From the NCBI RefSeq assembly GCF_023898315.1, contig NC_064623.1:14335140-14399139 (forward strand): 64,000 nt of DNA, in the 5' to 3' direction. The notes under the pieces were generated by a model. The model did no database searches, was not told where the DNA came from, and saw nothing but the letters and a program-made list of their open reading frames with translations. The DNA comes from Schistocerca nitens. Taxonomy: Eukaryota; Arthropoda; Insecta; Orthoptera; Acrididae. Below, in pieces: positions 1 to 10,673 of this stretch (the stretch's first letter is position 1; the number at the start of each line of letters is the position of its first letter). The translations under genes and the position numbers were made by a program.

Positions 1-858
1 CAACCGTCTCCATGAAGCTGGGCTACGGTCCCGCACACCGTTAGGCCGTCTTCTGCTCACGCCCCAACATCGTGCAGCCCGCCTCCAGTGGTGTCGCGAC
101 AGGCGTGAATGGAGGGACGAATGGAGACGTGTCGTCTTCAGCGATGAGAGTCGCTTCTGCCTTGGTGCCAATGATGGTCGTATGCATGTTTGGCGCCGTG
201 CAGGTGAGCGCCACAATCAGGACTGCATACGACCGAGGCACACAGGGCCAACACCCGGCATCATGGTGTGGGGAGCGATCTCCTACACTGGCCGTACACC
301 ACTGGTGATCGTCGAGGGGACACTGAATAGTGCACGGTACATCCAAACCGTCATCGAACCCATCGTTCTACCATTCCTAGACCGGCAAGGGAACTTGCTG
401 TTCCAACAGGACAATGCACGTCCGCATGTATCCCGTGCCACCCAACGTGCTCTAGAAGGTGTAAGTCAACTACCCTGGCCAGCAAGATCTCCGGATCTGT
501 CCCCCATTGAGCATGTTTGGGACTGGATGAAGCGTCGTCTCACGCGGTCTGCACGTCCAGCACGAACGCTGGTCCAACTGAGGCGCCAGGTGGAAATGGC
601 ATGGCAAGCCGTTCCACAGGACTACATCCAGCATCTCTACGATCGTCTCCATGGGAGAATAGCAGCCTGCATTGCTGCGAAAGGTGGATATACACTGTAC
701 TAGTGCCGACATTGTGCATGCTCTGTTGCCTGTGTCTATGTGCCTGTGGTTCTGTCAGTGTGATCATGTGATGTATCTGACCCCAGGAATGTTTCAATAA
801 AGTTTCCCCTTCCTGGGACAATGAATTCACGGTGTTCTTATTTCAATTTCCAGGAGTG
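1..858 (+). mobile_element. Tc1-like DNA transposon, copy A (3' part, cut by window edge)
   Basis: This is the right-hand part of a Tc1-like cut-and-paste transposon. The terminal repeat ends ...CCAGGAGTG at 858 and is followed by the TA target dinucleotide at 859-860. The sequence is about 99% identical to the right half of the complete copy at 25791-27202, with roughly eight substitutions plus a 10-nt stretch that this copy keeps and the other has lost. The left terminal repeat lies outside the window. Confidence 0.95.
2..703 (+). CDS. Tc1-like transposase, C-terminal two thirds (partial)
   Basis: The frame is open from base 2 to the stop at 701-703, with no internal stop, and continues upstream of the window. 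The catalytic core of an IS630/Tc1 transposase is visible: the first acid in VVFSDESRF, the second in FQQDNARPH, and the glutamate in DLSPIEHVWD. I count 32 residues between the second and third acids; classic Tc1 elements have 34. The protein ends in a short basic tail (AAKGGYTLY). Transposases of this family cut at the terminal repeats and reinsert at TA. This part has no disabling change, unlike copy B at 26035-27047, but the N-terminal DNA-binding half cannot be judged here. Confidence 0.9.
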   Translation, partial: NRLHEAGLRSRTPLGRLLLTPQHRAARLQWCRDRREWRDEWRRVVFSDESRFCLGANDGRMHVWRRAGERHNQDCIRPRHTGPTPGIMVWGAISYTGRTPLVIVEGTLNSARYIQTVIEPIVLPFLDRQGNLLFQQDNARPHVSRATQRALEGVSQLPWPARSPDLSPIEHVWDWMKRRLTRSARPARTLVQLRRQVEMAWQAVPQDYIQHLYDRLHGRIAACIAAKGGYTLY

Positions 859-860
859 TA

Positions 861-1032
861 TAATGTCAGAAAACGCCTTGTGGCAGAGACATACTCTGTT
901 GACCGGTGGGAAAACAATCATTTGTTTGAAGCTTTAATTGAGCCAAAAGATGAAAACAAAGAAGTGCCATTTCAGAAAAGAACTATTGAAGTTTTTTTCA
1001 AAAGTAAACGTTCCAGTCAACAAGCTCCCTAA
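861..1032 (+). other. Unassigned open frame next to the Tc1 end
   Basis: An open frame runs from the end of the Tc1-like element to TAA at 1030-1032, about 57 codons, with plausible protein composition (NNHLFEALIEPKDENKEVPF). Near the C-terminus is KRTIEVFFKSK, which resembles a PCNA-interacting box (xxIxxFF) followed by basic residues. I do not recognise the protein. It could be a last exon or a pseudogene fragment. The upstream AG at 852-853 lies inside the transposon end, so any splice acceptor there would be transposon-derived. It does not match any Dicer segment I know. Confidence 0.25.
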
Positions 1033-2988
1033 TCACCACTTATTATTTTAAACAATCCATTTCAACACACTAAGGCTTTGTCTTTCAGGCATGTAAATCT
1101 TTAAAATTGTGCAGCTAATCATGTGAGGTGGGGGGGGGGGGAGTTTCACCAGAACCAGATGCAGTATTCTCAGATCCATGAGTAACATAACAAATCTGTG
1201 GCAGACTTGCTGGCCAGTTGATGTGGGTAGTATTGTTGAAACTCTCCTAGCCTAGAGAGGGTTAGGAACTGTTAGAGAGCAAGGTACTGTGTCACTTTCA
1301 CATTTCTGTATGTCTGTCAGCAGTTCTACGCATTCCACTACACGAATGTGGTAGTGGCCCATATTTATGTCTTGAATTTGTTAATTGACTTTTTTCTTCG
1401 CCACGTAAAAATGTTGTAGACAAGATAGTATTGGGAAATCGTTGGGGACTACTGTCACTGTTCATACATTGATAATAAAGCAGTAGCCAAATATAGTATA
1501 ACAATTTTCGTAAGACTTTGAGGTCCAGCCACTTAGAAAAATATCTAGCCCAGAAAACCAGCAATTTATGCCATTATTTAAGATGTTACTCGCACATCTT
1601 TGAGATATTTTAAAGGACAACATACACTAAAAAAGACCAAAGTAATAACATAAAGTGTGACTGCTTCAGAGGAAAACTGTGCAAGATGAGTTCTTAAGTA
1701 ATTTCATATGTAATTGGCTTTTCTGTGAAAAAGCCTGAAACACTCTAGCATGCAGAGAAATGCTGCAATTGTAGTAGTGCCAGCTTTTCTTGCTTGATTG
1801 GACAGTAGATTGTTTCATCTTCTCCGAACAAATCTTGCAAACCGATGTTGGATGCTGCTTGGTTTCAGTTGCTGGAATTCTGTCAGGGAAGTGTCACCAT
1901 GTGAGCCAATTGCTGATATTGCCCCTAGGAACAGTTCCTTTTCTTGAGCCAGTGTTGCTGTGTGCTGCAAGAGCCCTTCAACAAATTATTCACACTGTTC
2001 CTACTTCTATATTTCTCCCTCCAATCCAGAATCATTCAGTTCTTCCTTTAGAGTTTCCAAAATTTCTTACTCAACAAATGTGACATATTTGTAGCCAAAT
2101 TACAAAAAAAAAATCAAAAACTAATGCACTCATGCATGAATTTTCTGCCATCACAGGCAAATAATGGCGTTGTTAGTCATAACAGTAGCTTTTATGTTTG
2201 CTATTGCTTCTGTCATAGTAATTTTATAATCAGGCAACAGTGGGTAGAACTGTAAAAGACATCCGTACATTGTTCTCATACGAAACCAGTTAAGTTTTCA
2301 AGTGAGGTGGCTCACATATTGTGAAACATGGTAGCCCAGGTAGTTTTTTTGAATGCATTTTGTGGCCCAAATTGCACTCTGGTTAGCTGGTATCAAAGTC
2401 AAGGATATAAAACAACACTCTTTAATTATATAATGGATTGTTTGATCAGAAGTTATATTGCTACATTAAAAAAGTGGATGTTTGTGTGTGGAAGGCACGA
2501 GGTTGCATTCTTATCAAAGTTTCTGACAGAGTTTATTTTGCATCAGTTTTCTTTTCTTGTTAATGTGTGCCTTGGTGTCTAAATTGGCTTCAACATTGGC
2601 TTACTTATTAATTTTTCTATGGCCAAAAGTACTCTATTCTTGTATTTGATTGAGGCTGTAGAAACATAAATGTATGAATATTGATACTTCCATAAATATG
2701 TTTTAGTGTGAAATTTCCAGTATCCTTAGTCTGTTCCAGCAAATCTTCAATCTCACTAGTATTCTCCCTTCATTTTTGTGTTTGTAGTACAAGCAGTAGT
2801 ATTCCCTAATTCTGTGCCACAACGAGTACATTACTTGTGACACAGAACTTCATCCGTAGAATGTTAAGGTGATTTTGAGTCTTGGATTTCACTTATCTCT
2901 AAGTTATCTGCCTAGTAAATTGATGCAAAAGGCCACATAAACCTTGACTATGTAGGATTCCCACACTGTCAGTTGTATTCTTCCGAAA
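1033..2988. other. No recognisable gene; possible piggyBac-like scrap
   Basis: This is AT-rich sequence with a run of G at about 1129-1141 and no convincing coding unit. On the minus strand around 1750-1880 a frame reads VCKICSEKMK followed by spaced cysteines, which weakly resembles the cysteine-rich C-terminus of piggyBac transposases. I cannot support more than that. Confidence 0.3.
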
Positions 2989-3957
2989 TCATCATCATCA
3001 TCATCATCATCTCCCATTGGCACTACACCCCAGGATGGGACATGACCTCCTCAATAATTTTCCGCCATCCTCTCTGGAATTCATTGTAGACCTCCAGGTA
3101 CGGCAACTAACTTGGGGCGCGTCTTCTTCAACTCCATCTCAACCCTGGTCATCCTCTTGCTCTTCTTCCTCCAGGTCCACTGCAGCAGGCTGTCCTCGCA
3201 GGATCTGTCTCATCGAGTTGTATTACATTTCCAGCCCTTCTCAACGTACACAACTTTATGAGCTTGACCTCCTTATAGCAGTCGTGAAGCTCATCATTCC
3301 TTTGCCTTCTACAACTCCGATTTTCATGTACAGGTCCAAAGATTCTCCTCAGTATGTGTCTTTCATATGATCTCTGTCTGCTTTCACCCTGCTTTGCAAT
3401 CATCTCATGTTTCTGAGCCATATGTAAGTACTGGATGTATCAGCGTTTTATGGAATCGGCACTTAGTCTCTCTTGGATGTAAAATGTCACAGCATTCCAA
3501 AATAACATTGATTAGAAGCACTTATGTGGGCCATAATTTCAGTCAGATTGCTGCCATTTGCTTCTGTCTTCGACCCAGATAAATGAAACATTCCACTCAC
3601 ACCAAAGTCATTCTATCAAGGGCTACTGTTGGCTGTAAGGGTTCATTTGTACCATTATACATATAATTGCTCTTTCCTCCATTAATTTTCAATTACATCT
3701 CCTCTGCACTCATATCTCCTCTGCACTCAGTTTTAGAGGTGAGAATGCACTTTGTAGATCTCTAAATGTTATACTCGTTAGGTCCAACACATCTGCATAT
3801 CCCAACAGTTGTACGAGCTTATAGTACATAGTACCTCTTGTCTGGATGTGCAATTTACGCACAACAATTTTGAGTGCCAAATTGAAGAGTAGGTACGAAA
3901 GTCCCCTTGCCTTAGCCCAGTTCGTGTGGGAAACTGGGGTGATAGCCTAGACTGCAC

Positions 3958-4203
3958 TCACAAGGTACACTGGGGATGCCTTGAGGTTACCTCCAACTTT
4001 CCGTGCATCCAAAATTCCCACATTGTCTCATAAAGCTTAGCCCAATTTATTGTGTAATATGCAGAGTTGAAATCAATGAAAAGGTTGTGCACACTAACAT
4101 TAAATTTGTTGCTCTTTTCTACTATTTGCTGGAGAGTAAATATCAGGTTCAAACTTTCCTGATCTGAATCCCTATTGATAACTTCCAATAATGTTTTCTG
4201 CTA
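3958..4203 (-). pseudogene. Reverse transcriptase fragment (downstream half) of the old RTE-type LINE
   Basis: Minus-strand translation gives AENIIGSYQ, a stop, then GFRSGK in one frame, and LIFTLQQIVEKS and NLFIDFNSAYYTINW in another. These are the finger and motif-A regions of a reverse transcriptase; the D of FIDF is the first catalytic aspartate. Frames change and stops occur, so it is a pseudogene. It continues the half found at 8418-8585, across the inserted CR1-type element. Confidence 0.8.
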
Positions 4204-4579
4204 CGAGTGAGGGAGTGTGCTCCCTGCCGCCGTTGGATAAGCAGCTGCCAGCAGAAAGTCGTATACTCCTAGCTCACTTATTTGTTACATAGTTTAATTC
4301 CTAATTTCTTTGCGTGTTTTTGGTACTTGCATTGTTTAATTCATAAATTTCGGGCGTATTATAGTATTTGAGAGTTGTAGCATCGCGTTTTAGTACCTGA
4401 ATAGTGTAAAATCGCGTAGTCTCCTTCCGCCGCCGAGCAGTGTGTCAGCAGTGCGCAAGTAGCAGCATTACTGCAATTACTAGGCAATCTTGTATTTTAA
4501 TAACCGTTTAAATTTTGTCGATTTGTTTGCGCTCTCTGTAGATTAGTTCAGACGTTTTTTGCACAACAGTTTTGTTTGG

Positions 4580-5499
4580 ATGCAGGCTGAGTTGGCATCC
4601 CTTCACTCCCAGCTTCAGGCAGTGTTGGCTTCGGTCACACAGCTTGAGGCTGTTGCCAATGAGCATCACTGTGGGGGTCCGGATGGGGGTTTGTCGGGGA
4701 CGGCCAGCTCGTCCCACGCATCCCCCGATCAGACTAAGACTGTGGCTGCCCGGGATACTGCCCACATTGAGGCTGATCCCTCACCTGTGGTAGAGTGGGA
4801 GGTCGTCTCGAGGTGTGACAGGGGGCGAAAGACATTCCGGAGGGCTGAACGGAAGGCCTCTCCAGTTTGTCTGACGAACCGGTTTCAGGCTCTGTCTCAG
4901 GCTGATACTGATCTTCGGCCGGACATGGCTGCTTGTCCTGTTCCAGAGGTTGCCCCTCAGTCTGCAAGATCTGGGCCGTCGCAGAGGGTGGGCTTACTGG
5001 TAGTTGGGAGCTCCAACGTCAGGCGCGTAATGGGGCTCCTTAGGGATATGGCAGCAAGAGAGGGGAAGAAAACCAATGTGCACTCCGTGAGCATACCGGG
5101 GGGAGTCATTCCAGATGTGGAAAGGGTCCTTCCGGATGCCATGAAGTGTACTGGGGGGGGACCCATCAGCAGGTGGTCGCTCATGTCGGCACCAATGATG
5201 TGTGTCGCTATGGATCGGAGGAAATCCTCTCTGGCTTCCGGCAGCTATCTGATTTGGTGAAGACTGCCAGTCTCGCTAGCGGGATGAAAGCAGAGCTCAC
5301 CATCTGCAGCATCGTCGACAGGACTGACTGCGGACCTTTGGTACAGAGCCGAGTGGAGGGTCTGAATCAGAGGCTGAGACGGTTCTGCGACCGTGTGGGC
5401 TGCAGATTGCTTGACTTGCGCCATAGGGTGGTGGGGTTTCGGGTTCCGCTGGATATAAGTCAGGAGTCCACTACACGCAGCAAGTGGCTACACAGGTAG
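4580..5499 (+). pseudogene. LINE ORF1 with SGNH-esterase-like domain, one frameshift
   Basis: Translation starts best at ATG 4580. The first about 40 residues are rich in heptad-spaced leucines (ASLHSQLQAVLASVTQLEAV), suggesting a coiled coil for self-association. A hydrolase-like part follows, with LLVVGSSNVRRV (nucleophile block) and, in the next frame, VAHVGTNDVCRYG (the GTND block of SGNH esterases). CR1/L2 elements are known to carry such an esterase in ORF1, and a nucleic-acid chaperone role has been proposed. The frame breaks at a run of eight G near 5152-5160 and continues in another frame to the stop at 5497-5499. The last catalytic block (D..H) is not obvious. Confidence 0.8.
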
Positions 5500-8338
5500 C
5501 AGGGGTTGTGTGGCGTGGACTGGGCGGATTTTTTAGGTTAGATGGCCTCGGGCAAGTACAGAAAGGGCAACAGCCTCAAAGGGTGCGGGGCAAAGTCAGG
5601 ACATGCGGGGACCAAGCAGCAATCGGTACTGTAATTGTAAACTGTCGAAGCTGCATCGGTAAAGTACTGGAACTTCAAGCGCTGATAGAAAGCACCGAAG
5701 CTGAAATCGTTATAGGTACAGAAAGCTGGCTGAAGCCAGAGATAAACTCTGCCGAAATTTTTACAAAGGCGCAGACGGTGTTTAGAAAGGACAGATTGCA
5801 TGCAACCGGTGGTGGCGTGTTTGTTGCTGTTAGTAGTAGTTTATCCTGTAGTGAAGTAGAAGTGGATAGTTCCTGTGAATTATTATGGGTGGAGGTTACA
5901 CTCAACAACCGAGCTAGGTTAATAATTGGCTTCTTTTACCGACCTCCTGACTCAGCAGCATTAGTGGCAGAACAACTGAGTGAAAATTTGGAATACATTT
6001 CACATAAATTTTCTCAGCATGTTATAGTCTTAGGTGGAGATTTCAATTTACCAGATATAGACTGGGACACTCAGATGTTTAGGACGGGTGGTAGGGACAG
6101 AGTATCAAGTGACATTATACTGAGTGCACTATCCGAAAATTACCTCGAGCGATTAAACAGAGAACCGACTCGTGGAGATAACATCTTGGACCTACTGATA
6201 ACAAACAGACCCGAACTTTTCGACTCTGTAAGTGCAGAACAGGGAATCAGTGATCATAAGGCCGTTGCAGCATCCCTGAATATGGAAGTTAATAGGAATA
6301 TAAAAAAAGGGAGGAAGGTTTATCTGTTTAGCAAGAGTAATAGAAGGCAGATTTCAGACTACCTAACAGATCAAAACGAAAATTTCTGTTCTGACACTGA
6401 CAACGTTGAATGTTTATGGAAAAAGTTCAAGGCAATCGTGAAATGCGTTTTAGACAGGTACGTGCCAAGTAAAACTGTGAGGGACGGGAAAAACCCACCG
6501 TGGTACAACAACAAAGTTAGGAAACTACTGCGAAAGCAAAGAGAGCTTCACTCCAAGTTTAAACGCAGCGAAAACCTCTCAGACAAACAGAAGCTAAACG
6601 ATGTCAAAGTTAGCGTAAGGAGGGCTATGCGTGAAGCGTTCAGTGAAATCAGAAGTAAAATTCTATGTACCGACTTGACAGAAAATCCTAGGAAGTTCTG
6701 GTCTTACGTTAAATCAGTAAGTGGCTCGAAACAGCATATTCAGACACTCCGGGATGATGATGGCATTGAAACAGAGGATGACACGCGTAAAGCTAAAATA
6801 CTAAACACCTTTTTCCAAAGCTGTTTCACAGAGGAAGACCGCACTGCAGTTCCTTCTCTAAATCCTTGCACAAACGAAAAAATGGCTGACATCAAAATAA
6901 CTGTCCAAGGAATAGAAAAGCAACTGGAATCACTCAACAGAGGAAAGTCCACTGGACCTGACGGGATACCAATTCGATTCTACACAGAGTACGCGAAAGA
7001 ACTTGCCCCCCTTCTAACAGCCGTGTACCGCAAGTCTCTAGAGGAACGGAAGGTTCCAAATGATTGGAAAAGAGCACAGGTGGTCCAAGTCTTCAAGAAG
7101 GGTCGTCGAGCAGATGCGCAAAACTATAGGCCTATATCTCTGACGTCAATCTGTTGTAGAATTTTAGAACATGTTTTTTGCTCGAGTATCATGTCGTTTT
7201 TGGAAACCCAGAATCTACTCTGTAGGAATCAACATGGATTCCGGAAACAGCGATCGTGTGAGACCCAACTCGCTTTATTTGTTCATGAGACCCATAAAAT
7301 ATTAGATACAGGCTCCCAGGTAGATGCTGTTTTCCTTGACTTCCGGAAGGCATTCGATACAGTTCCGCACTGTCGCCTGATAAACAAAGTAAGAGCCTAC
7401 GGAATATCAGACCAGCTGTGTGGCTGGATTGAAGAGTTTTTAGCAAACAGAACACAGCATTTTCTCAATGGAGAGACGTCTACAGACGTTAAAGTAACCT
7501 CTGGCGTGCCACAGGGGAGTGTTGTGGGACCATTGCTTTTAACAATATATATAAATGACCTAGTAGATAGTATCGGAAGTTCCATGCGGCTTTTTGCGGA
7601 TGATGCTGTAGTATACAGAGAAGTTGCAGCATTAGGAAATTGTAGCAAAATGCAGGAAGATCTGCAGCGGATAGGCACTTGGTGCAGGGAGTGGCAACTG
7701 ACCCTTAACATAGACAAATATAATGCATTGCGAATACATAGAAAGAAGGATCTTTTACTGTATGATTATATGATAGCGGAACAAACACTGGTAGCAGTTA
7801 CTTCTGTAAAATATCTGGGAGTATGCGTGCGGAACGATTTGAAGTGGAATGATCATATAACATTAATTGTTGGTAAGGCGGGTACCAAGTTGAGATTCAT
7901 TGGGAGAGTCCTTAGAAAATGTAGTCCATCAACAAAGGAGGTGGCTTACAAAACACTTGTTCGACCTATTCTTGAGTATTGCTCATCAGTGTGGGATCCG
8001 TACCAGATCGGGTTGACGGAGGAGATAGAGAAGATCCAAAAAGAGCGGCGCGTTTCATCACAGGGTTATTTGGTAACCGTGATAGCGTTACAGAGATGTT
8101 TAGCAAACTCAAGTGGCAGACTCTGCAAGAGAGGCGCTCTGCATCACGGTGTAGCTTGCTCGCCAGGTTTCAAGAGGGTGTGTTTCTGGATGAGGTATCG
8201 AAAATATTGCTTCCCCCTACTTATACGTCCCGAGGAGATCACGAATGTAAAATTAGAGAGATTCAAGCACGCACGGAGGCTTTCAGACAGTCGTTCTTCC
8301 CACGAACCATATGCGACTGGAACAGAAAAGGGAGGTAA
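5484..8338 (+). pseudogene. LINE ORF2: endonuclease plus reverse transcriptase, one late frameshift
   Basis: The frame is open to about 8040 and then needs a one-base shift to continue to 8338; the same-frame readthrough to 8354 is out of frame with the family. The apurinic-type endonuclease shows IVIGTESWLKP, GFFYRPPD, LGGDFNLPDIDWD and GISDHKAV. The reverse transcriptase shows KSTGPDGIP, YRPISLTS, HGFRKQRSC, VFLDFRKAFD, SGVPQGSV and the catalytic RLFADDAVVY. The shifted tail carries RAARFITG, KLKWQTLQERR and FFPRTICDWN, typical of CR1-group C-termini. The frame begins with GTG, not ATG, and overlaps ORF1 by 16 bases. It makes the enzyme for target-primed reverse transcription; apart from the shift near 8040 it looks intact. 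Confidence 0.9.
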
Positions 8339-8417
8339 TGACAGTGGCACGTAAAGTGCCCTCCGCCACACACCGTTGAGTGGCTTGCGGAGTATAAATG
8401 TAGATGTAGATGTAGAA

Positions 8418-8830
8418 TGAGAGTCTACTAAAGAGGATATTTGACAATACTTCGTATGCAATGTTTAGGCATGTTATGCCTCTGTAGTTGCTGCATTTCA
8501 ATATATCTCCTATCTTGTGTATCAAACACACTATCCCTTCATTCCATTTGTGTGGCAACTCATCCTTTTCCCAGATGAGGCACAAAATCTTGTATACCCT
8601 GCAATTTAACTCAATTTGCCGTTTTTCATTAGTTCAGTAGTTCTGTCGAGCAGTTGCTTTGTCTACTTCTCCTTGGAGGGGAGGGACTATGGTCTCCTCA
8701 TCTTTTTCTGGGTGGATTAGAATCTCTTCAGCAGGGTGCTGTGGAGCATCCAACAGTTCACTAAAATACTCTACCAGATGTTCCAATATCTTTTGGTCAT
8801 CAGTTAGTAATTCCTCATTTTTACTTTTAT
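8418..8830 (-). pseudogene. Reverse transcriptase fragment (upstream half) of the old RTE-type LINE
   Basis: On the minus strand a linker with ELLTDDQKILEHLVEYF and ELLDAPQ leads into the reverse transcriptase start, LIWEKDELPHKWNEG, LIHKIGD, CSNYRGITCLNIAYEV and FSRLSFY. Translation then runs into the CR1-type element tail. The next expected residues (AENIIGSYQ) are found at 4203 downward, which proves that the two pieces were once one gene. Confidence 0.85.
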
Positions 8831-9359
8831 ATATATATTAATACATGGTATAAATGTTGTTCTTTCAATATCAGTTTTGTGATAGGGTTTTCTGACATCA
8901 TTTGTTTTTCTGGTTGTCTCCAATTTTTCAATCTACTTTCCTTCCCGTTCCCTTTTCTCCTTCCGAACCAGTTTCTTCCCTTTTTTCCTTTAATCTTGAT
9001 CATTTCTTACCACTAAATGTGTATACAATTTCTCGAGCATTTTCCTATAAACCATGTTTTTTTCACAACTTATTCTCTTACAGTCTTCATCAATCCAGGA
9101 ATTCCTTGGTTATTTTCCTTCTTTCCCTAGTGCTTCTTCTGTTGGCTTAATGACTGTGTCCCTGCAAGCCTCCATTGCTAATCCAAAGTATCACTTACAC
9201 TAGGCGTGTACAATACAAGACTCTAAGTAACCTTCTCAGAGTATGTTTTAACAGTCTCTTAATTTTTTAGCTATGATACCATATACTTTCTTTGAGATGT
9301 TCCTTTTCCTTTTCTTGTGTAAGATATTCAAGCTCTTAGTTTTGCAATTACAAGTTGGT

Positions 9360-9860
9360 GGCCTGAAATCACATTAACTCCTCTGTGGGTACGTACATCG
9401 AGTCACTTTGAGAAATGCCTGCTGTCAATAACTACATGATCATTTTGGTTGGAGACAGGTTGATCAGGGCTACACCATGTTGCTTTGTGGATCCTTTTGT
9501 GTGAGAGCATAGTGCAACCAATAGCAGCCGTGTTACGTGCTAGTGCAAACTGGACAACTGTGTGTTCATTATCATTTTTTTTTTTTATTCACGGAGGCTG
9601 TGTTTTCGTATTGCAGGATGGTAATGATCTTTAGCAGTCTGTGCATTGAGGTCTCTAATAATTATTTTAACATCATGCACAGGAAATCCGTCAAGGCTCT
9701 TTCGAGGTTCTTATAGAATGCACCTTTATCCTTGTCATCTGCTACTTCTGTAGGTGTATGTGCATTGATCAATGAATAACTGTTCAGAACATCACCAGAA
9801 TAGGTTTTTAAGTCAGTCTTTTTGGTTGATGATGTTCAGTTGTTATAAAGCAAGCGTCAT
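9360..9860 (-). pseudogene. AP-endonuclease domain remnant of the old RTE-type LINE
   Basis: Minus-strand frames read SLINAHTPTEVADDKDK, RDLNAQTAKDH, NDEHTVVQFALARN, KRIHKATWCSPD and VNVISGHQLV. These correspond to the endonuclease blocks N-x-HAPT, GDFNA, IHKxTW-SPD and SDH. Several frames and stops are needed to read them, so the domain is decayed. The leftmost part lies in the 312-bp tandem duplication described separately. Confidence 0.75.
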
Positions 9861-10209
9861 ACTTGTATCGCAATTGCCAAGAAAGCTTCATAGACTTATT
9901 CACGGAGGCTGTGTTTTCCTATTGCAGGATGGTAATGATCTTTAGCAGTATGTGCATTGAGGTCTCTAATAATTATTTTAACATCATGCACAGGAAATCC
10001 GTCAAGGCTCTTTCGAGGTTCTTATAGAATGCACCTTTATCCTTGTCATCTGCTACTTCTGTAGGTGTGTGTGCATTGATCAATGAATAACTGTTCAGAA
10101 CATCACCAGAATAGGTTTTTAAGTCAGTCTTTTTGGTTGATGATGTTCAGTTGTTATAAAGCAAGCGTCATACTTGTATCGCAATTGCCAAGAAAGCTTC
10201 ATAGACTTA
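9586..10209. repeat. Two 312-bp tandem copies within the LINE endonuclease
   Basis: The block 9586-9897 is repeated directly at 9898-10209. I see only about three differences (for example TTCGTATTGC against TTCCTATTGC, and GCAGTCTG against GCAGTATG), so the duplication is recent compared with the decay of the LINE that carries it. Both copies encode the same piece of endonuclease on the minus strand. An assembly artefact is possible, but the substitutions argue against a simple one. Confidence 0.95.
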
Positions 10210-10673
10210 AATGAATCTTAAAACTACATGTTTAACAAGTGGCAATAATACATTGTCCATGCTCAATAGCTGTTCAACACAAGTGAATGTATAGTACAGT
10301 AACTCATTGCAGATTGGATTTATACTGCCGACAATGGTTAGTAAAATAAGTGTGATAGGTATCACACGCAGGTATGCTGAGAATGCCGCCGTCATCTCTG
10401 ATCCTCTTGCCTTCACACACAACACAGGAACTTGTAATCTCACTGTGCATATGCTTAACTCAGTCACAATTGTGTGTACAAACAAAATTTTTCATTTTAA
10501 ATTGCATTGCTGTTGTTAACTTATTTATTATTAAATAAGCAAATAAATTTGCCTTTATTTAAAAAAATTTCTCTGTATAAAACTTTAAGAAAAATTTAAA
10601 AGACTGATTGTTTTCAAAATTTGAAGTTCAGCTTGCTTAATTCTTTTGTGAACTATTTTCTAGACATAAGTGG
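10210..10673. other. No gene seen
   Basis: AT-rich sequence without a supported coding unit or repeat boundary. Short open frames here lack recognisable motifs. Confidence 0.5.

Larger units (their letters stand above)
4204..8417 (+). mobile_element. CR1/L2-type LINE, nearly complete
   Basis: A 4.2-kb non-LTR retrotransposon lies on the + strand: a GC-richer 5' leader (about 4204-4580), ORF1 with a hydrolase domain, ORF2 with endonuclease plus reverse transcriptase, a short 3' UTR and an ATGTAG-type repeat tail at about 8395-8417. It sits inside the reverse transcriptase gene of the minus-strand RTE-type LINE, so it is younger than that element. I see no clear target-site duplication, which is common in the CR1/L2 group. 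Decayed relatives of the same family lie at 22590-23185 and from 60990 to the window end. Confidence 0.9.
2989..10209 (-). mobile_element. Old RTE-type LINE on the minus strand, split by a CR1-type LINE
   Basis: On the minus strand the order is endonuclease (about 10209-9360), linker and reverse transcriptase (8830-8418, resuming 4203-3950), then a non-coding 3' region ending in a short GAT repeat tail (2989-3012 on the + strand). RTE-type elements often end in such a tail. The frames are full of stops, so the copy is dead. The reverse transcriptase is interrupted by the element at 4204-8417: SNYRGITCLN and LSFY lie on one side, and AENIIGSYQ continues on the other. Clade assignment is by motif style and is tentative between RTE and related groups. 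Confidence 0.8.

Noticed and set aside
840..870. Splice acceptor at the end of the Tc1-like element
   Set aside because: TTTCAATTTCCAG looks like an acceptor but is part of the terminal repeat, and no coding exon can be demonstrated after it.
4508..4967. Minus-strand frames over the LINE ORF1
   Set aside because: They are antisense to a recognised ORF1 with esterase motifs and show no motif of their own.
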